Part shown: positions 27,278-36,453 of the stretch, in pieces
Position numbering within the stretch: the first letter of the stretch is position 1
How the letters are laid out: each line of letters begins with the position of its first letter
Source of the DNA: Brevundimonas sp.
GTDB lineage: Bacteria; Pseudomonadota; Alphaproteobacteria; Caulobacterales; Caulobacteraceae
Direction: 5' to 3'
NCBI RefSeq assembly: GCF_030682035.1
Contig: NZ_JAUXQZ010000046.1
Location: 1-64,000, forward strand
DNA length: 64,000 nt
Notes under the pieces: generated by a model
What the model was told of the DNA's origin: nothing
The model's database searches: none
The model's input: only the letters and a program-made list of their open reading frames with translations
Made by a program: the position numbers and the translations under genes

Positions 27278-27355
27278 GGTGTAGGGTATGGGGTGTAGGG
27301 TGTCCCCGGCGGCGACAAGCCGGGCCTCTACACCCTACACCCCATACCCTACACC
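27278..27355. repeat. 26-bp perfect inverted repeat between convergent genes
   Basis: Bases 27278-27303 are the exact reverse complement of 27330-27355. The 26-base spacer can itself fold (CCCGGC pairing with GCCGGG). The arms contain repeated gtgtagggt units. The right arm ends immediately before the DUF6065 stop codon and the left arm starts seven bases after the lipoprotein stop, so the element fills the convergent intergenic gap. It could terminate transcription from both sides, although it lacks a T run; a Rho-independent mechanism is therefore not certain. Confidence 0.85.
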
Positions 27356-28132
27356 CTAACCGATCCGCGGGCTCTTCAGCCGCCGCTTGTTCACATGCGT
27401 CTCCGGCGCCACGCCGAGGTCTTCCGGCACCTCGCCCTTGAAATAATAGCGCTGCCACGCCTCCTTGGCCGCGTCCGGGTCGCCCGAGGCCAGGCGCTTG
27501 TTGAAATCGGTGCGCGCCCGGTTCCAGGCCTCGAACTGGCCGTGCATGACCGGATTGGATTCCAGCGTCCGGATCACCGGCTGCATGGCCTCGACCTTGC
27601 GGTGTTCGATCGGGGTGATGAAGCAGAAGGGCTCGCCCTTCTCAAACTTGACCCGGCCGGGGCGGGTGAAAAGCCAGTTCATGGTGAACGGAAAGGGCAG
27701 CCAGTCTGTCTCGATCAATCCGACCAGCGGCTGGATGCCGTCCTTCATATGGTTGGGTGAACCGCCCGCCAGCAGGCCCCAGCCCGGCGGCGTCCGGAAC
27801 AGATACTGCGGATGCATGGTCAGCACCCCGCGCGAGAAATGCGAGGTCACCACATGGGTCAGATCGGCGTTCAGACGCTCGGGCGTGATGACGATGTCGG
27901 ACTGGCTGGGGCCGCCGTTCCACTCGGCGGTGAAGGTTAGCGGGCACAGGATCTCCCAACCCGTGGTGTTGGCCATGTTCAGCGGCAGGCAGCGGTAGGG
28001 ATGCCGGCTGGCGAAGGCGTCCATCCAGTTGCGCGACTGGCGGCCGGGCACCAGGTCCGGCGGCCGGGCCGTCATCGGATAGCATTCGAGTTCCACGAGC
28101 GGGCTCCGGGCGGTATCGAGGGACGTCTCCAT
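27356..28132 (-). CDS. DUF6065 family protein
   Basis: 258 residues from the ATG at 28132. The sequence pattern ELECYPMTARPP, YRCLPLNMANTTGWEILCP, WNGG and then FRTPPGWGLLAGGSPN matches my recollection of a family annotated DUF6065, which is found in Caulobacterales; this assignment is from memory and needs a domain search. There are no membrane segments and no recognisable catalytic motif. The C-terminal half is rich in Trp, Phe and Pro (WLPFPFTMNWLFTRPG). Its start is only 15 bases from that of the divergent deacylase gene. Confidence 0.75.
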   Translation of the reverse strand: METSLDTARSPLVELECYPMTARPPDLVPGRQSRNWMDAFASRHPYRCLPLNMANTTGWEILCPLTFTAEWNGGPSQSDIVITPERLNADLTHVVTSHFSRGVLTMHPQYLFRTPPGWGLLAGGSPNHMKDGIQPLVGLIETDWLPFPFTMNWLFTRPGRVKFEKGEPFCFITPIEHRKVEAMQPVIRTLESNPVMHGQFEAWNRARTDFNKRLASGDPDAAKEAWQRYYFKGEVPEDLGVAPETHVNKRRLKSPRIG

Positions 28133-28147
28133 CCCTAGACGGGCCCC

Positions 28148-28690
28148 ATGACCGAAGACAAGCCGACGCCGGATTCCGCCCCTGAGCCCGCTTACGACCG
28201 CGACCGCCTGCTGGCGTGGATGGCCGACAATGGTATTGCCCAGACCACGCATGACCACCCCGCCGTCTTCCGCGTCGAGGAGGGGCTTGAGCTCAAGGCC
28301 GCCATGCCCGGCGACCACACCAAGAACCTGTTCCTCAAGGACAAGAAGGGCCGGCTGTGGCTGATCTCGGCGCGGCAGGACACGGTGGTGGACCTGAAGC
28401 GGGCGCCGAAGACCATCGGCTCGGACAAGCTGTCCTTCGGGAATGAGACCCTGCTGTACGAGACCCTGTGCGTGCGCGGCGGCTCGGTCACGGCCCTGGG
28501 CCTTATCAACGACCCCGACCAGCGCGTGACCTTCGTCCTCGACAAGGCCCTGTGGAACGCGGACATCGTCAACTTCCACCCGCTGACCAATACGGCCACG
28601 ACCGCGCTGGAGCAGGCGGACTTCCGGCGGTTCCTGTCGCTGATCGGGCGCGAGCCGATGGTGGTGGATTTCGATCGACTGGAAGGCTGA
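28148..28690 (+). CDS. Prolyl-tRNA synthetase-associated (YbaK/ProXp) deacylase-domain protein
   Basis: A free-standing trans-editing domain of 180 residues. The INS-superfamily features are the early [20 protein letters not shown], the ligand-binding lysine in [17 protein letters not shown], and the glycine-rich [21 protein letters not shown]. Characterised relatives (ProXp-ala, PrdX) deacylate Ala-tRNA-Pro to correct misacylation by ProRS. The gene lies 10 bases upstream of a barstar-like gene and is likely cotranscribed with it. Confidence 0.88.
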   Translation: MTEDKPTPDSAPEPAYDRDRLLAWMADNGIAQTTHDHPAVFRVEEGLELKAAMPGDHTKNLFLKDKKGRLWLISARQDTVVDLKRAPKTIGSDKLSFGNETLLYETLCVRGGSVTALGLINDPDQRVTFVLDKALWNADIVNFHPLTNTATTALEQADFRRFLSLIGREPMVVDFDRLEG

Positions 28691-28700
28691 TGTTGCGCTT

Positions 28701-29048
28701 ATGAACACCACGCTTGTCGTCATTCCTGCTGAGCTCATCGTGGATTGGGATTCCTTCCACGATGTGTTTGCGGACGTTCTCGGCTTCCCGTCGTTCTATG
28801 GCCGGAACATGGACGCGTGGATCGACTGCATGACCTCCGCTGATGAGCCACGGGAAAAGATGCTGGTGCGGGCGGTCGATCCAGGCGGATTGCTGACCCT
28901 CCAGATTGATGAAGCCGCGGCTTTCGCCGCACGCTGTCCCGAACAGTTCAATGCGTTGGTTGAATGCACCGCATTCGTGAACTATCGGCGGATTGAAGTC
29001 GGCGGGAAGCCGGTCCTGTCGCTGCTGCTGTCGGGCAATTTTCCCTAG
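28701..29048 (+). CDS. Barstar family protein, orphan
   Basis: 115 residues with the barstar-fold signature DWDSFHDVFADVLGFPSF followed by YGRNMDAWIDCMT near residues 33-45. Barstar binds and inhibits barnase-type ribonucleases. No ribonuclease or toxin gene lies next to it in this window. Base and codon use is visibly less GC-biased than purH or the deacylase. It may be a domesticated antitoxin, an immunity protein against incoming toxins, or have been recruited for another role. Family assignment rests on the central motif and overall length. Confidence 0.8.
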   Translation: MNTTLVVIPAELIVDWDSFHDVFADVLGFPSFYGRNMDAWIDCMTSADEPREKMLVRAVDPGGLLTLQIDEAAAFAARCPEQFNALVECTAFVNYRRIEVGGKPVLSLLLSGNFP

Positions 29049-29126
29049 GCGGCGGTTCTCTCGGAGGCCGGGTGGTGCTAGACGCCCCGCGTCTCCCCGA
29101 CCCCCACGCCAGATACGGACGCCGCC

Positions 29127-30746
29127 ATGCCCGCCGCTCCCGACTTTCCCCCCGCGCCGGACCGCGTGGCGCCGCAGCGCGCGCTGATCTCCCTGTCCGA
29201 CAAGACCGGGCTGGAAGAGGCGGCCCGCACCCTGCACGGCCTCGGGGTCGAACTGGTCTCGACCGGCGGCACCCGCGCCGCCATCGCCGGTTTCGGCCTG
29301 CCGGTGAGGGACGTCGCCGAGCTGACCGGCTTCCCCGAGATGATGGACGGCCGGGTCAAGACCCTGCACCCCGTGGTCCACGGCGGCCTGCTGGGCGTGC
29401 GCGACGCCGCCGACCACGCCGAAGCCATGACGACCCACGGCATCGGCCCCATCGATATCGTCTGGGTCGACCTCTATCCGTTTGAATCCACCGTCGCCTC
29501 GGGCGCGGGTTTCGACGCCGTGGTCGAGCACATCGACATCGGCGGCCCGGCCATGATCCGCTCCGGCAGCAAGAACCACGGCTATGTCGCCGTCTGCATC
29601 GATGCGGCCTCGGTCGCCGAATTGCTGGAGGCCCTGAAGGCCGACGGCGCCACCACCCTGGCCCTGCGCAAACGGCTCGCCGCCCGCGCCTTCGCCCGCA
29701 CCGCCGCCTATGACGCCGCCGTCTCCGGCTGGTTCGCCGGTCAGGTCGGCGACGCCGCCCCGGCGCGTAAATCCATCGCCGGCGCCCTGGCCCAGACCCT
29801 GCGCTACGGCGAGAACCCGCACCAGACCGGCGCCTTCTACCGCACCGGCGACACGCGCCCCGGCGTCGCCCACGCCCGCCAGCTGCAGGGCAAGGCGCTG
29901 GGCTACAACAACATCGCCGACGCCGACGCCGCCTATGAGCTGGTCGCCGAGTTCGACGGCCCGGCCTGCGTCATCGTCAAACACGCCAATCCCTGCGGCG
30001 TCGCCGTGGGGTCTGATCTGGCCACCGCCTACGCCCGGGCGCTGGAGTGCGACGCGGTCTCGGCTTTCGGCGGCGTCATCGCCGTGAACCGGACCCTGAC
30101 CGGGGCCGACGCCCGGCTGATCACCGACATCTTCACCGAGGTCGTCATCGCCCCCGGCGCCGACGAGGAGGCGCAAGCCATCTTTGCCGTCAAGAAGAAC
30201 CTGCGCCTGCTGCTGACCGACGGCCTGCCCGATCCGCTGGCGGCGGGCGAGGTGTTCCGCTCGGTGGCCGGCGGCTTCCTGGTCCAGTCGCGCGACCGCA
30301 GCCGCATCGCCGCGTCCGACCTGAAGATCGTCACCCGCCGCCAGCCGACGCCGCAGGAGATCGAGGACATGCTGTTCGCCTTCACCGTGGCCAAACACGT
30401 CAAGTCCAACGCCATCGTCTACGCCAGGGACGGCCAGACCGCCGGCATCGGCGCCGGCCAGATGAACCGCCGCGACTCGGCCCGCATCGCCGCCATCCGC
30501 GCCAGCGAGGCCGGCGAGGCCCAGGCTCTCAGAACGGGGGGTCTGGCCCACTCGCTGGCCCAGGGCTCCGCCTGCGCCTCCGAAGCCTTCTTCCCCTTCG
30601 CCGACGGTTTGCTGGAAGCGGTCGCGGCCGGCGCCACGGCGGTGATCCAGCCCGGCGGCTCGATCCGCGACGACGCGGTCATCGCAGCGGCGGATGAGGC
30701 CGGCGTGGCCATGGCATTCACCGGGGTGCGGGTGTTCCGGCACTGA
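29127..30746 (+). CDS. purH: Bifunctional AICAR formyltransferase/IMP cyclohydrolase
   Basis: The last two steps of purine synthesis in one polypeptide of 539 residues. The N-terminal MGS-like cyclohydrolase domain (about 17-210) shows [28 protein letters not shown] and [16 protein letters not shown]. The transformylase domain has [33 protein letters not shown] and the catalytic KHANPCG. The C-terminal segment [17 protein letters not shown] is diagnostic. It begins 78 bases after the barstar gene and may have its own promoter. Confidence 0.97.
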   Translation: MPAAPDFPPAPDRVAPQRALISLSDKTGLEEAARTLHGLGVELVSTGGTRAAIAGFGLPVRDVAELTGFPEMMDGRVKTLHPVVHGGLLGVRDAADHAEAMTTHGIGPIDIVWVDLYPFESTVASGAGFDAVVEHIDIGGPAMIRSGSKNHGYVAVCIDAASVAELLEALKADGATTLALRKRLAARAFARTAAYDAAVSGWFAGQVGDAAPARKSIAGALAQTLRYGENPHQTGAFYRTGDTRPGVAHARQLQGKALGYNNIADADAAYELVAEFDGPACVIVKHANPCGVAVGSDLATAYARALECDAVSAFGGVIAVNRTLTGADARLITDIFTEVVIAPGADEEAQAIFAVKKNLRLLLTDGLPDPLAAGEVFRSVAGGFLVQSRDRSRIAASDLKIVTRRQPTPQEIEDMLFAFTVAKHVKSNAIVYARDGQTAGIGAGQMNRRDSARIAAIRASEAGEAQALRTGGLAHSLAQGSACASEAFFPFADGLLEAVAAGATAVIQPGGSIRDDAVIAAADEAGVAMAFTGVRVFRH

Positions 30747-30832
30747 TTTGGGGCGCTAACGCTCGCGACACGGTCGCTCGCTGCTTGAGCGCGGACTGCT
30801 GGTTCTACGGCCGCCAACGGCTAAGGTGACGC

Positions 30833-31588
30833 ATGCAAACCCTCTCCCAGCGCTGGTCGATGCTCGAACCGGCCACCACGGTTGTCGGTCCTGACGACGA
30901 CCGCCCGCGCCCGGCGGTGATCCTGTTCCACGGTTGCGGCGGCTTGCGCGGCCATCTGCCCAAATACGCCGCGACGGCCAAGGCGGCCGGCTGGCGGGCC
31001 TTTATCGTCGATTCCTATGCGCCGCGCGGCTGGAGCCGGCAGTTCGCCATGGCCATGGTCTGCACGGGCGTCCTGCTGCACGGCTCGCAGAGGGCGGGCG
31101 ACGTTCTGGCCGCTCTTCTGGGCGTGTCGCGGCGGCCCGACGTCGATGCGTCGAAGGTGGTCCTCGCCGGCTGGAGCCACGGCGGCTGGGGCATCATGGA
31201 GGCGATGAGCTCGGACCGGGCCGCCGGCCAGCTCGGCGTTGCCGATCCGGGGGCAGTCCCGCTGGACGGGGTGATCGGGACCTGGCTGGCCTATCCCTAT
31301 GTCGGCATCGGCGCCTTCAACCGCATGCGGCCGTGGCGACACTGCCCGAAGACTCTGGCGGTGATCTCGCGCACCGACCACCTGACCACTGTCCGCAACG
31401 CCGAGCGGGTTCACGACATGGTCCGCAACTGCGGCGTCCCGGTCGAAACCTGGATCGCCGAAGGCAGTCACGCCTTCGACGAGCCGATGGCCGCGGGGCC
31501 GATGCGCTATCATCCCGAGCTGGCCGCAGAGGCCGAACGCCGCTTCGTCGCCCTGCTGAACGATGTGGCGGTGGCCCCGCCGGTCTAG
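30833..31588 (+). CDS. Alpha/beta hydrolase, dienelactone-hydrolase-like
   Basis: 251 residues with the hydrolase fold: the oxyanion strand VILFHGCGGLRGHLP near 27-41, the nucleophile elbow AGWSHGGWG with Ser115, and a late catalytic histidine likely in EGSHAFDEP. The acid residue may be in ISRTDHLT. YAPRGWSRQ follows the oxyanion strand as in dienelactone hydrolases, but the nucleophile there is Cys in the archetype and Ser here. The specific substrate is unknown. There is no signal peptide. The 3' end overlaps the convergent OsmC gene by four bases. Confidence 0.85.
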   Translation: MQTLSQRWSMLEPATTVVGPDDDRPRPAVILFHGCGGLRGHLPKYAATAKAAGWRAFIVDSYAPRGWSRQFAMAMVCTGVLLHGSQRAGDVLAALLGVSRRPDVDASKVVLAGWSHGGWGIMEAMSSDRAAGQLGVADPGAVPLDGVIGTWLAYPYVGIGAFNRMRPWRHCPKTLAVISRTDHLTTVRNAERVHDMVRNCGVPVETWIAEGSHAFDEPMAAGPMRYHPELAAEAERRFVALLNDVAVAPPV

Positions 31589-32049
31589 CGGGGTTCGATC
31601 GTGACCTCCGCACGGATCGAATTGGCGATGTAGCAGGCCCCGTGGGCCCGATGGTGCAGGTCATCGATGGCGGCGGCGTCCGGCAGAAGGGCGTCCGAGA
31701 AGGTCACGGCTGGCCGCAAGGTGACAGAGGTGATCGAGGTCTTGCCGCGCTCGTCGCGGCCCAGGACGCCGACCGCCTCGTCCCGATAACGGTCCACAAC
31801 AAACCCCGCCTTGGCGGCGAGGGCGAGGAAAAACAGCATGTGGCAGCTGCTCACGGCCGCCACCAGAGCCTCCTCGGGATCGACGGCTGTCGGATCCGAC
31901 AGCGGCGTCGGCACGAGGTCGGACGGCGCCGAGGATCCGCGGACCTCCGCCCCGCCGTCGAAACGCCAGTCATGGGCGCGGGCGTAGCGTTTATCGAGGA
32001 ACGGCTGGTCGCCGCGGCTCCATTCGACGGTGGCGAGATGTTCGCTCAT
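31585..32049 (-). CDS. OsmC family protein
   Basis: A 154-residue OsmC/Ohr-fold protein. The two redox cysteines are Cys69 (AVSSCHMLFFLALAAK) and Cys139 (HGACYIANSI), spaced as in peroxide-reducing family members. DPEEALVAAVSSCH matches the usual PEELLxAAxxxC motif. Family members reduce organic hydroperoxides via this pair. The start at 32049 gives the common N terminus MSEHLATVEW. The gene diverges from rpe with about 100 bases between. Confidence 0.9.
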   Translation of the reverse strand: MSEHLATVEWSRGDQPFLDKRYARAHDWRFDGGAEVRGSSAPSDLVPTPLSDPTAVDPEEALVAAVSSCHMLFFLALAAKAGFVVDRYRDEAVGVLGRDERGKTSITSVTLRPAVTFSDALLPDAAAIDDLHHRAHGACYIANSIRAEVTIEPR

Positions 32050-32151
32050 GTCTGTCCTCCATTGGGCGATGACCGAACCGTGTAGCACGCTCCAGCCGGG
32101 AAACCCGGCGCGCGCCTTGCTCCCGCCCGCGACCCGCCTTATCCCCGGTCC

Positions 32152-32811
32152 ATGGCCGCGCCCCTGATCTGTCCTTCCATCCTCGCCAGCGACTTCGCGA
32201 TGCTGGGCGAAGAAATTCGCGCGCTGGACACCGCCGGCGCGGACTGGATCCATGTCGATGTCATGGACGGTCATTTCGTGCCGAACATCACCCTCGGCCC
32301 CGATGTGGTGAAGGCGCTGAGGCCACATACGAGCCTGCCGTTCGACGTCCATCTGATGGTCGCGCCGGTCGATCCATGGCTCGAAGCCTATCGTGAGGCC
32401 GGGGCCGATATTCTTACCGTGCACCCGGAAAGCGGCCCGCACCTGCACCGCACCCTGGGCCGGATTCGCCAGCTGGGCGCCAAGGCGGGCGTGGTGCTGA
32501 ACCCCGGCACCTCGCTGAGCGTGCTCGACGACGTGATCGACCTTGTGGACCTGGTGCTGCTGATGTCGGTCAATCCCGGCTTCGGCGGCCAGTCCTTCAT
32601 CGACGCCACCCTGCGCAAGATCGAACGGACCCGAGCCCTGCTCGATGCTGCCGGATCGAAGGCGCACCTGCAGGTGGACGGCGGGGTCACCGCGGCCAAC
32701 GCCGGGGCCTGTGTCGCCGCCGGAGCAGACGCACTGGTCGCCGGCACCGCCGTGTTCCGGGGTGGGCCCCTGGCCTACGCCGCCAACATCCAGGCGCTGA
32801 AAACCGCGTGA
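32152..32811 (+). CDS. rpe: Ribulose-phosphate 3-epimerase
   Basis: Interconverts ribulose-5-P and xylulose-5-P in the pentose phosphate/Calvin pathways; 219 residues, full length. TIM-barrel motifs are ICPSILASDFAMLGEEI, WIHVDVMDGHFVPNITLGP (metal ligands and catalytic Asp), DVHLMV, and LMSVNPGFGGQSFI, with the phosphate-binding VDGGVTAANAG. The stop overlaps the heparinase-like gene's GTG start (GTGA), so the two are likely cotranslated. Confidence 0.97.
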   Translation: MAAPLICPSILASDFAMLGEEIRALDTAGADWIHVDVMDGHFVPNITLGPDVVKALRPHTSLPFDVHLMVAPVDPWLEAYREAGADILTVHPESGPHLHRTLGRIRQLGAKAGVVLNPGTSLSVLDDVIDLVDLVLLMSVNPGFGGQSFIDATLRKIERTRALLDAAGSKAHLQVDGGVTAANAGACVAAGADALVAGTAVFRGGPLAYAANIQALKTA

Positions 32812-34619
32812 ATCCGCTCGCCGCCTTTTCCCGTACCGAGGCCGACACGCCGCCACCCGGCGAGATTCCTGGTCTGCGCGGCGCCCCCATGCGCACGCCA
32901 GTCCGGACCGCCGGCGCCGCTATGGGGCCCGGCCTCTGGCCCGCGGTCGTCGGCCGGATGCTGACCCGCCAGCTGTGGATCGAGCTGTACGGTCTGCCCG
33001 GCTACAGCCTGACGCTGAAGGGCCGCCCGGTTCAGGGGTTCGCCGCCACCCCCCGCGATTTCCGGCCCAGCGACCCGGCCCCCGGCAAGGGCGTGATGGA
33101 CGGCCGTTTCATCCTGGCCGGTTCCAGCCTCGAGGCGGCGGCGCCCGAGGATCCGTGGAACCGCCCCAGCCCGAGCCGGGCCTTCGCCACCGAACTGCAC
33201 GCCTTCGCTTGGCTGCCGTCGCTGATGCAGCAGGGCGAACGGGGCGCGGCCGAGGCCGTGCGGCTGACGCTGGCCTGGGGCGCAGCCTTCGCGCGCTGGT
33301 CGCCCTTCGCCTGGGGGCCGGAGGTTCTGGCGCGGCGCACCCTCAATCTCGCCTGCGCCGCCCGACGGATGGGACAGGTCGCGACCGAGGCCGAACGGCT
33401 GAAACTGGCCGATGTGCTGGGCCGTCAGGGGCGGCAGTTGCTGCGCCCGCCCGGCGGTCTGGCCGGAAGCGCCGAACGGCTGACGGCCGCGGCCGTGGCG
33501 GGCTGTGTGCTGGTCGGTCCCCCGGGCGTCTCCCTGCGCCGCGCCGCCCTGCGCCGCCTGCCGGGTGCGCTCGAACGCACAGTCGGCGCTGACGGCGGCC
33601 ATGCCTCGCGTAGCCCGGAGGCGGGCCTGGAGCTGCTGCTCGACCTGCTGACCCTGGACGACGCCCTGTCGCAGCTGTCCGAGGCGAGCCCGGAGGCGGT
33701 GCGCGGCGCCATCCAACGGCTGACCGTCACCCTGCGCCTGCTGACCCTGCCCGACGGCCGGCTGGTCACCATGCAGGGCGGCGGTCCCTCGACCCCGGCC
33801 CGGATCGCCGCCGCCCGCGCCCACGACGACGCGCCCGCCGCCGATCTGCACAGCCGGATCGTAGCCGGCATCGCCCGCATCCGCAGTCCTCTGCTGACCA
33901 TCGCCGCGGATGTATCCGGGCCGGCGCACGGAGCCTGGTCCGGGGCGGCCTGCGCCCAGCCGATGGCGCTGGAGATCGTCTGCGGCAAGGATCGACTGAT
34001 CACCGGCTGCGGCTGGACGCCCCGCGCCGGCGATCGTCAGGGCCTGCGCCTGCCGCCCGGACATTCGACCCTCACCCTCGGCGAAGGCTCGACCGGCGAA
34101 CCCCTGGGGGGCTGGAAGGCCGAACTGATGGGCCATCGCCTGATCGGTCGGCCGCTGCACGTCGATGTCCAGCAGCGCGACGGCGAGGGCGCTGTCTGGC
34201 TGGAGGTCGAGCATGACGGCTGGGTCCATGACTATGGACTGCTGCATCAGCGTCGCCTGTATCTGGATCAGCGGCTGGATGAACTCAGGGCCGAGGAACG
34301 GCTGCATCCCGCGCCGGGCCAAAAGGACGTCGTACGCGCCATCGCCGCCCCCTATGCCGTCAGGTTCCAGCTGGAGCCGGGCGTTCAGGCCTCGCTGGCG
34401 CGCGATCGCCGCTCCATCCTGCTGCGTGGACATTCGGGCAGGGGCTGGTGGTTCCGCACCGACGGGCCGGACGTGGCCATCGAGCCTTCGGTCCATATCG
34501 ACGAGGGCCTGACCCGCCGCTCGCTGCAGGTCGTGGTGCGCGGCTCGGCCCGCACCGATTCCGAGACCAAGATCCGCTGGAAGCTGAGCCCCGCCGGGGC
34601 TGGCGGCGACCCCACTTGA
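32808..34619 (+). CDS. Heparinase II/III family protein
   Basis: A 603-residue protein of the heparinase II/III type common beside rpe or purH in alphaproteobacteria. The N-terminal alpha-toroid shows WIELYGLPGYSL, WNRPSPSRAFATELHAFAWL and RWSPFAWGPEVLARRTLNL. The C-terminal beta domain includes HDGWVHDYGLLHQRRLYLD and APYAVRFQLEPGVQASLARD with an expected active-site Tyr/His region. No signal peptide is visible, and the first 60 residues are variable. Function in this clade is uncertain; a role in envelope polysaccharide metabolism is plausible but untested. Confidence 0.85.
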   Translation: MNPLAAFSRTEADTPPPGEIPGLRGAPMRTPVRTAGAAMGPGLWPAVVGRMLTRQLWIELYGLPGYSLTLKGRPVQGFAATPRDFRPSDPAPGKGVMDGRFILAGSSLEAAAPEDPWNRPSPSRAFATELHAFAWLPSLMQQGERGAAEAVRLTLAWGAAFARWSPFAWGPEVLARRTLNLACAARRMGQVATEAERLKLADVLGRQGRQLLRPPGGLAGSAERLTAAAVAGCVLVGPPGVSLRRAALRRLPGALERTVGADGGHASRSPEAGLELLLDLLTLDDALSQLSEASPEAVRGAIQRLTVTLRLLTLPDGRLVTMQGGGPSTPARIAAARAHDDAPAADLHSRIVAGIARIRSPLLTIAADVSGPAHGAWSGAACAQPMALEIVCGKDRLITGCGWTPRAGDRQGLRLPPGHSTLTLGEGSTGEPLGGWKAELMGHRLIGRPLHVDVQQRDGEGAVWLEVEHDGWVHDYGLLHQRRLYLDQRLDELRAEERLHPAPGQKDVVRAIAAPYAVRFQLEPGVQASLARDRRSILLRGHSGRGWWFRTDGPDVAIEPSVHIDEGLTRRSLQVVVRGSARTDSETKIRWKLSPAGAGGDPT

Positions 34620-34684
34620 GACGATGCGTGCCCGCGACCATCTGAGGCCTGCCGCGTTACGCCTTTCGGATACAGGATCGATTG

Positions 34685-35581
34685 ATGAGCTTCGCCGACC
34701 CGACCACCCTCCCGGACGACCTGATCAAGGACGGCTCTGACGCCGGCTTCATGACCGACGTCATCGAGGCCTCGAAAGCCCAGCCGGTGCTGGTCGATTT
34801 CTGGGCGACCTGGTGCGGGCCGTGCCGGACCCTGACGCCGATGATCGAAAAGGCCGTGCGCGCGGCCGGCGGGGCGGTGAAGCTGGTCAAGATCGACGTC
34901 GACAAGAACCCGGCCTATGCGGGCCAGTTGAAAGTTCAGTCGATTCCGACGGTCTACGCCTTCGTCAACGGCCAGCCGGTCGACGGCTTCCAGGGCGCCG
35001 TGCCCGACAGCCAGCTCAGGGCCTTCATCGACAAGCTGACGGGCGGCGAAAGCGCCCGTTCGGATATCGAGCAGATGATGTCGATGGGCGAGGAGTCCCT
35101 GTCGCTCAACGATCTCGGCGGCGCGGCCCAGGCCTTCGCCCAGGTGCTGACGCTTGAGCCCGCCCATGAGCGGGCCATCGCCGGGATGGCGCGGGTCTAT
35201 CTGGCCGACGGGGATGTCGATCAGGCGCGCCAGACCGTCGCCATGGCCCCGCAAGACTCGAAGGACGCTACCGTCCAATCCGTCCGGGCCCAGCTGGCGT
35301 TGTTGTCGTCCGCCCCGGCGAGCGCGGGCGACGAGCTGCAGGCGCGGGTCGCGGCCGATCCGAACGATCATCAGGCCCGCTATGACCTATCCCTGGCCCA
35401 GGCCGCATCCGGCGATCTGAAGGGGGCGGTCGACAGCCTGCTGACCATCGTCAGCGCCGACCGCGAATGGAACGAACAGGCCGCGCGCAAACAGTTGTTG
35501 GTGGTGTTCGAGGCCGCGGGGGCCGGGTCAGACGTTGCGCGGGACGGGCGTCGCCGCCTGTCCTCCATCCTGTTCGCATAG
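34685..35581 (+). CDS. Thioredoxin-TPR protein, CnoX (YbbN)-like
   Basis: 298 residues. An N-terminal thioredoxin domain carries an intact WCGPC motif (Cys44, Cys47) in LVDFWATWCGPCRTL, the cis-Pro region in VQSIPTVYAFVNGQ, then helical TPR-like repeats from about 115 onward (EESLSLNDLGGAAQAFAQVL, HERAIAGMARVYLADGDVD). This is the CnoX architecture: a chaperone plus redox protector that hands clients to GroEL and DnaK. An intact CxxC suggests active disulfide chemistry, unlike E. coli CnoX (SxxC). A TTG three bases upstream is possible, but the ATG at 34685 is better. It is followed after nine bases by a Lon-N protein gene. Confidence 0.9.
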   Translation: MSFADPTTLPDDLIKDGSDAGFMTDVIEASKAQPVLVDFWATWCGPCRTLTPMIEKAVRAAGGAVKLVKIDVDKNPAYAGQLKVQSIPTVYAFVNGQPVDGFQGAVPDSQLRAFIDKLTGGESARSDIEQMMSMGEESLSLNDLGGAAQAFAQVLTLEPAHERAIAGMARVYLADGDVDQARQTVAMAPQDSKDATVQSVRAQLALLSSAPASAGDELQARVAADPNDHQARYDLSLAQAASGDLKGAVDSLLTIVSADREWNEQAARKQLLVVFEAAGAGSDVARDGRRRLSSILFA

Positions 35582-35590
35582 GAGACGCAT

Positions 35591-36250
35591 GTGGCGCAGG
35601 GGTATGTGAAAGCCGCCGACCTGCCGCAGGTGATCCCGGTCTTTCCCCTGCCCGGCGCCATCCTGCTGCCGCGCGGCCAGTTGCCGCTGAACATCTTCGA
35701 GCCGCGCTATCTCAACATGATCGACGACGCCATGGCCGGCGACCGGATCATCGGCATGATCCAGCCCCAGAGCGGGCCGCAGCGCCTGCCCGGCCTGTCG
35801 CCGATCGGCTGCGCGGGACGGATCACGAGTTTCGCCGAGACCTCGGACGGCCGCTATCTGATCACCCTGACCGGCTGCGCCCGCTTCCGGCTGGGCAGCG
35901 AAATCCCGACCCAGACCCCCTATCGCCAGATCCGCGCCGATTTTGCGCCGTTCGAGGCCGATCTGAGCGCGCCGCCCGTTGACGACGTCGGCCTCGACCG
36001 CGACGGCCTGCTCGACGCCCTGCGGGCCTACCTGGAGACCCGCGGCCTCGATATCGACTGGGACACGGCCGAGTCCGCGCCGCCCGAGGCCCTGATCAAC
36101 AGCCTGTCCATGGCCCTGCCGTTCGATCCGCCCGAGAAACAGGCCCTGCTGGAAGCCTCCAGCCTGACCGACCGCTCCAATGTCCTCACCGCCCTGCTTA
36201 CCATCGACGCCGCCGGAGACGGGGACGGCGAGACGCTTTCCATGCAATAG
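35591..36250 (+). CDS. LON peptidase substrate-binding domain protein
   Basis: 219 residues starting at a GTG. It contains only the Lon N-terminal (PUA-like) domain: [44 protein letters not shown] and GCAGRITSF, with no AAA or protease domain. The C-terminal part ([19 protein letters not shown]) matches the LonN helical extension. The role is unknown; substrate-adaptor or stress functions are speculated. It is sandwiched between the CnoX-like and Trm112 genes, an arrangement seen in many alphaproteobacteria. Confidence 0.92.
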   Translation: MAQGYVKAADLPQVIPVFPLPGAILLPRGQLPLNIFEPRYLNMIDDAMAGDRIIGMIQPQSGPQRLPGLSPIGCAGRITSFAETSDGRYLITLTGCARFRLGSEIPTQTPYRQIRADFAPFEADLSAPPVDDVGLDRDGLLDALRAYLETRGLDIDWDTAESAPPEALINSLSMALPFDPPEKQALLEASSLTDRSNVLTALLTIDAAGDGDGETLSMQ

Positions 36251-36258
36251 GTGCGATC

Positions 36259-36453
36259 ATGAGCGACACCTTCCACACCCCCCCGTCCGTCGATCCGCGC
36301 CTGCTGGAGGTGCTGGTTTGCCCGGTCACGCGCGGCAAGCTGACCTATGACCGGGAACGGCAGGAACTGGTTTCGAAAGGGGCCAAACTGGCCTTCCCGA
36401 TCCGCGATGGCGTGCCGGTGATGCTGCCGGAAGAGGCGCGCCCTCTCGACTAA
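36259..36453 (+). CDS. Trm112 family protein
   Basis: 64 residues of the YcaR/Trm112 type: [19 protein letters not shown], then [20 protein letters not shown] and a short acidic end. Only one of the two usual zinc-ligand CxxC positions is kept (CPVT), and later cysteines are absent, as in many bacterial members. Eukaryotic Trm112 activates methyltransferases. The bacterial role is unclear. It overlaps the convergent ubiquinone hydroxylase gene by four bases. Confidence 0.9.
   Translation: MSDTFHTPPSVDPRLLEVLVCPVTRGKLTYDRERQELVSKGAKLAFPIRDGVPVMLPEEARPLD

Noticed and set aside
30747..30832. Possible small element between purH and the hydrolase gene.
   Set aside because: Short imperfect cgctcgc-type repeats only; no stable hairpin, frame or promoter stood out.
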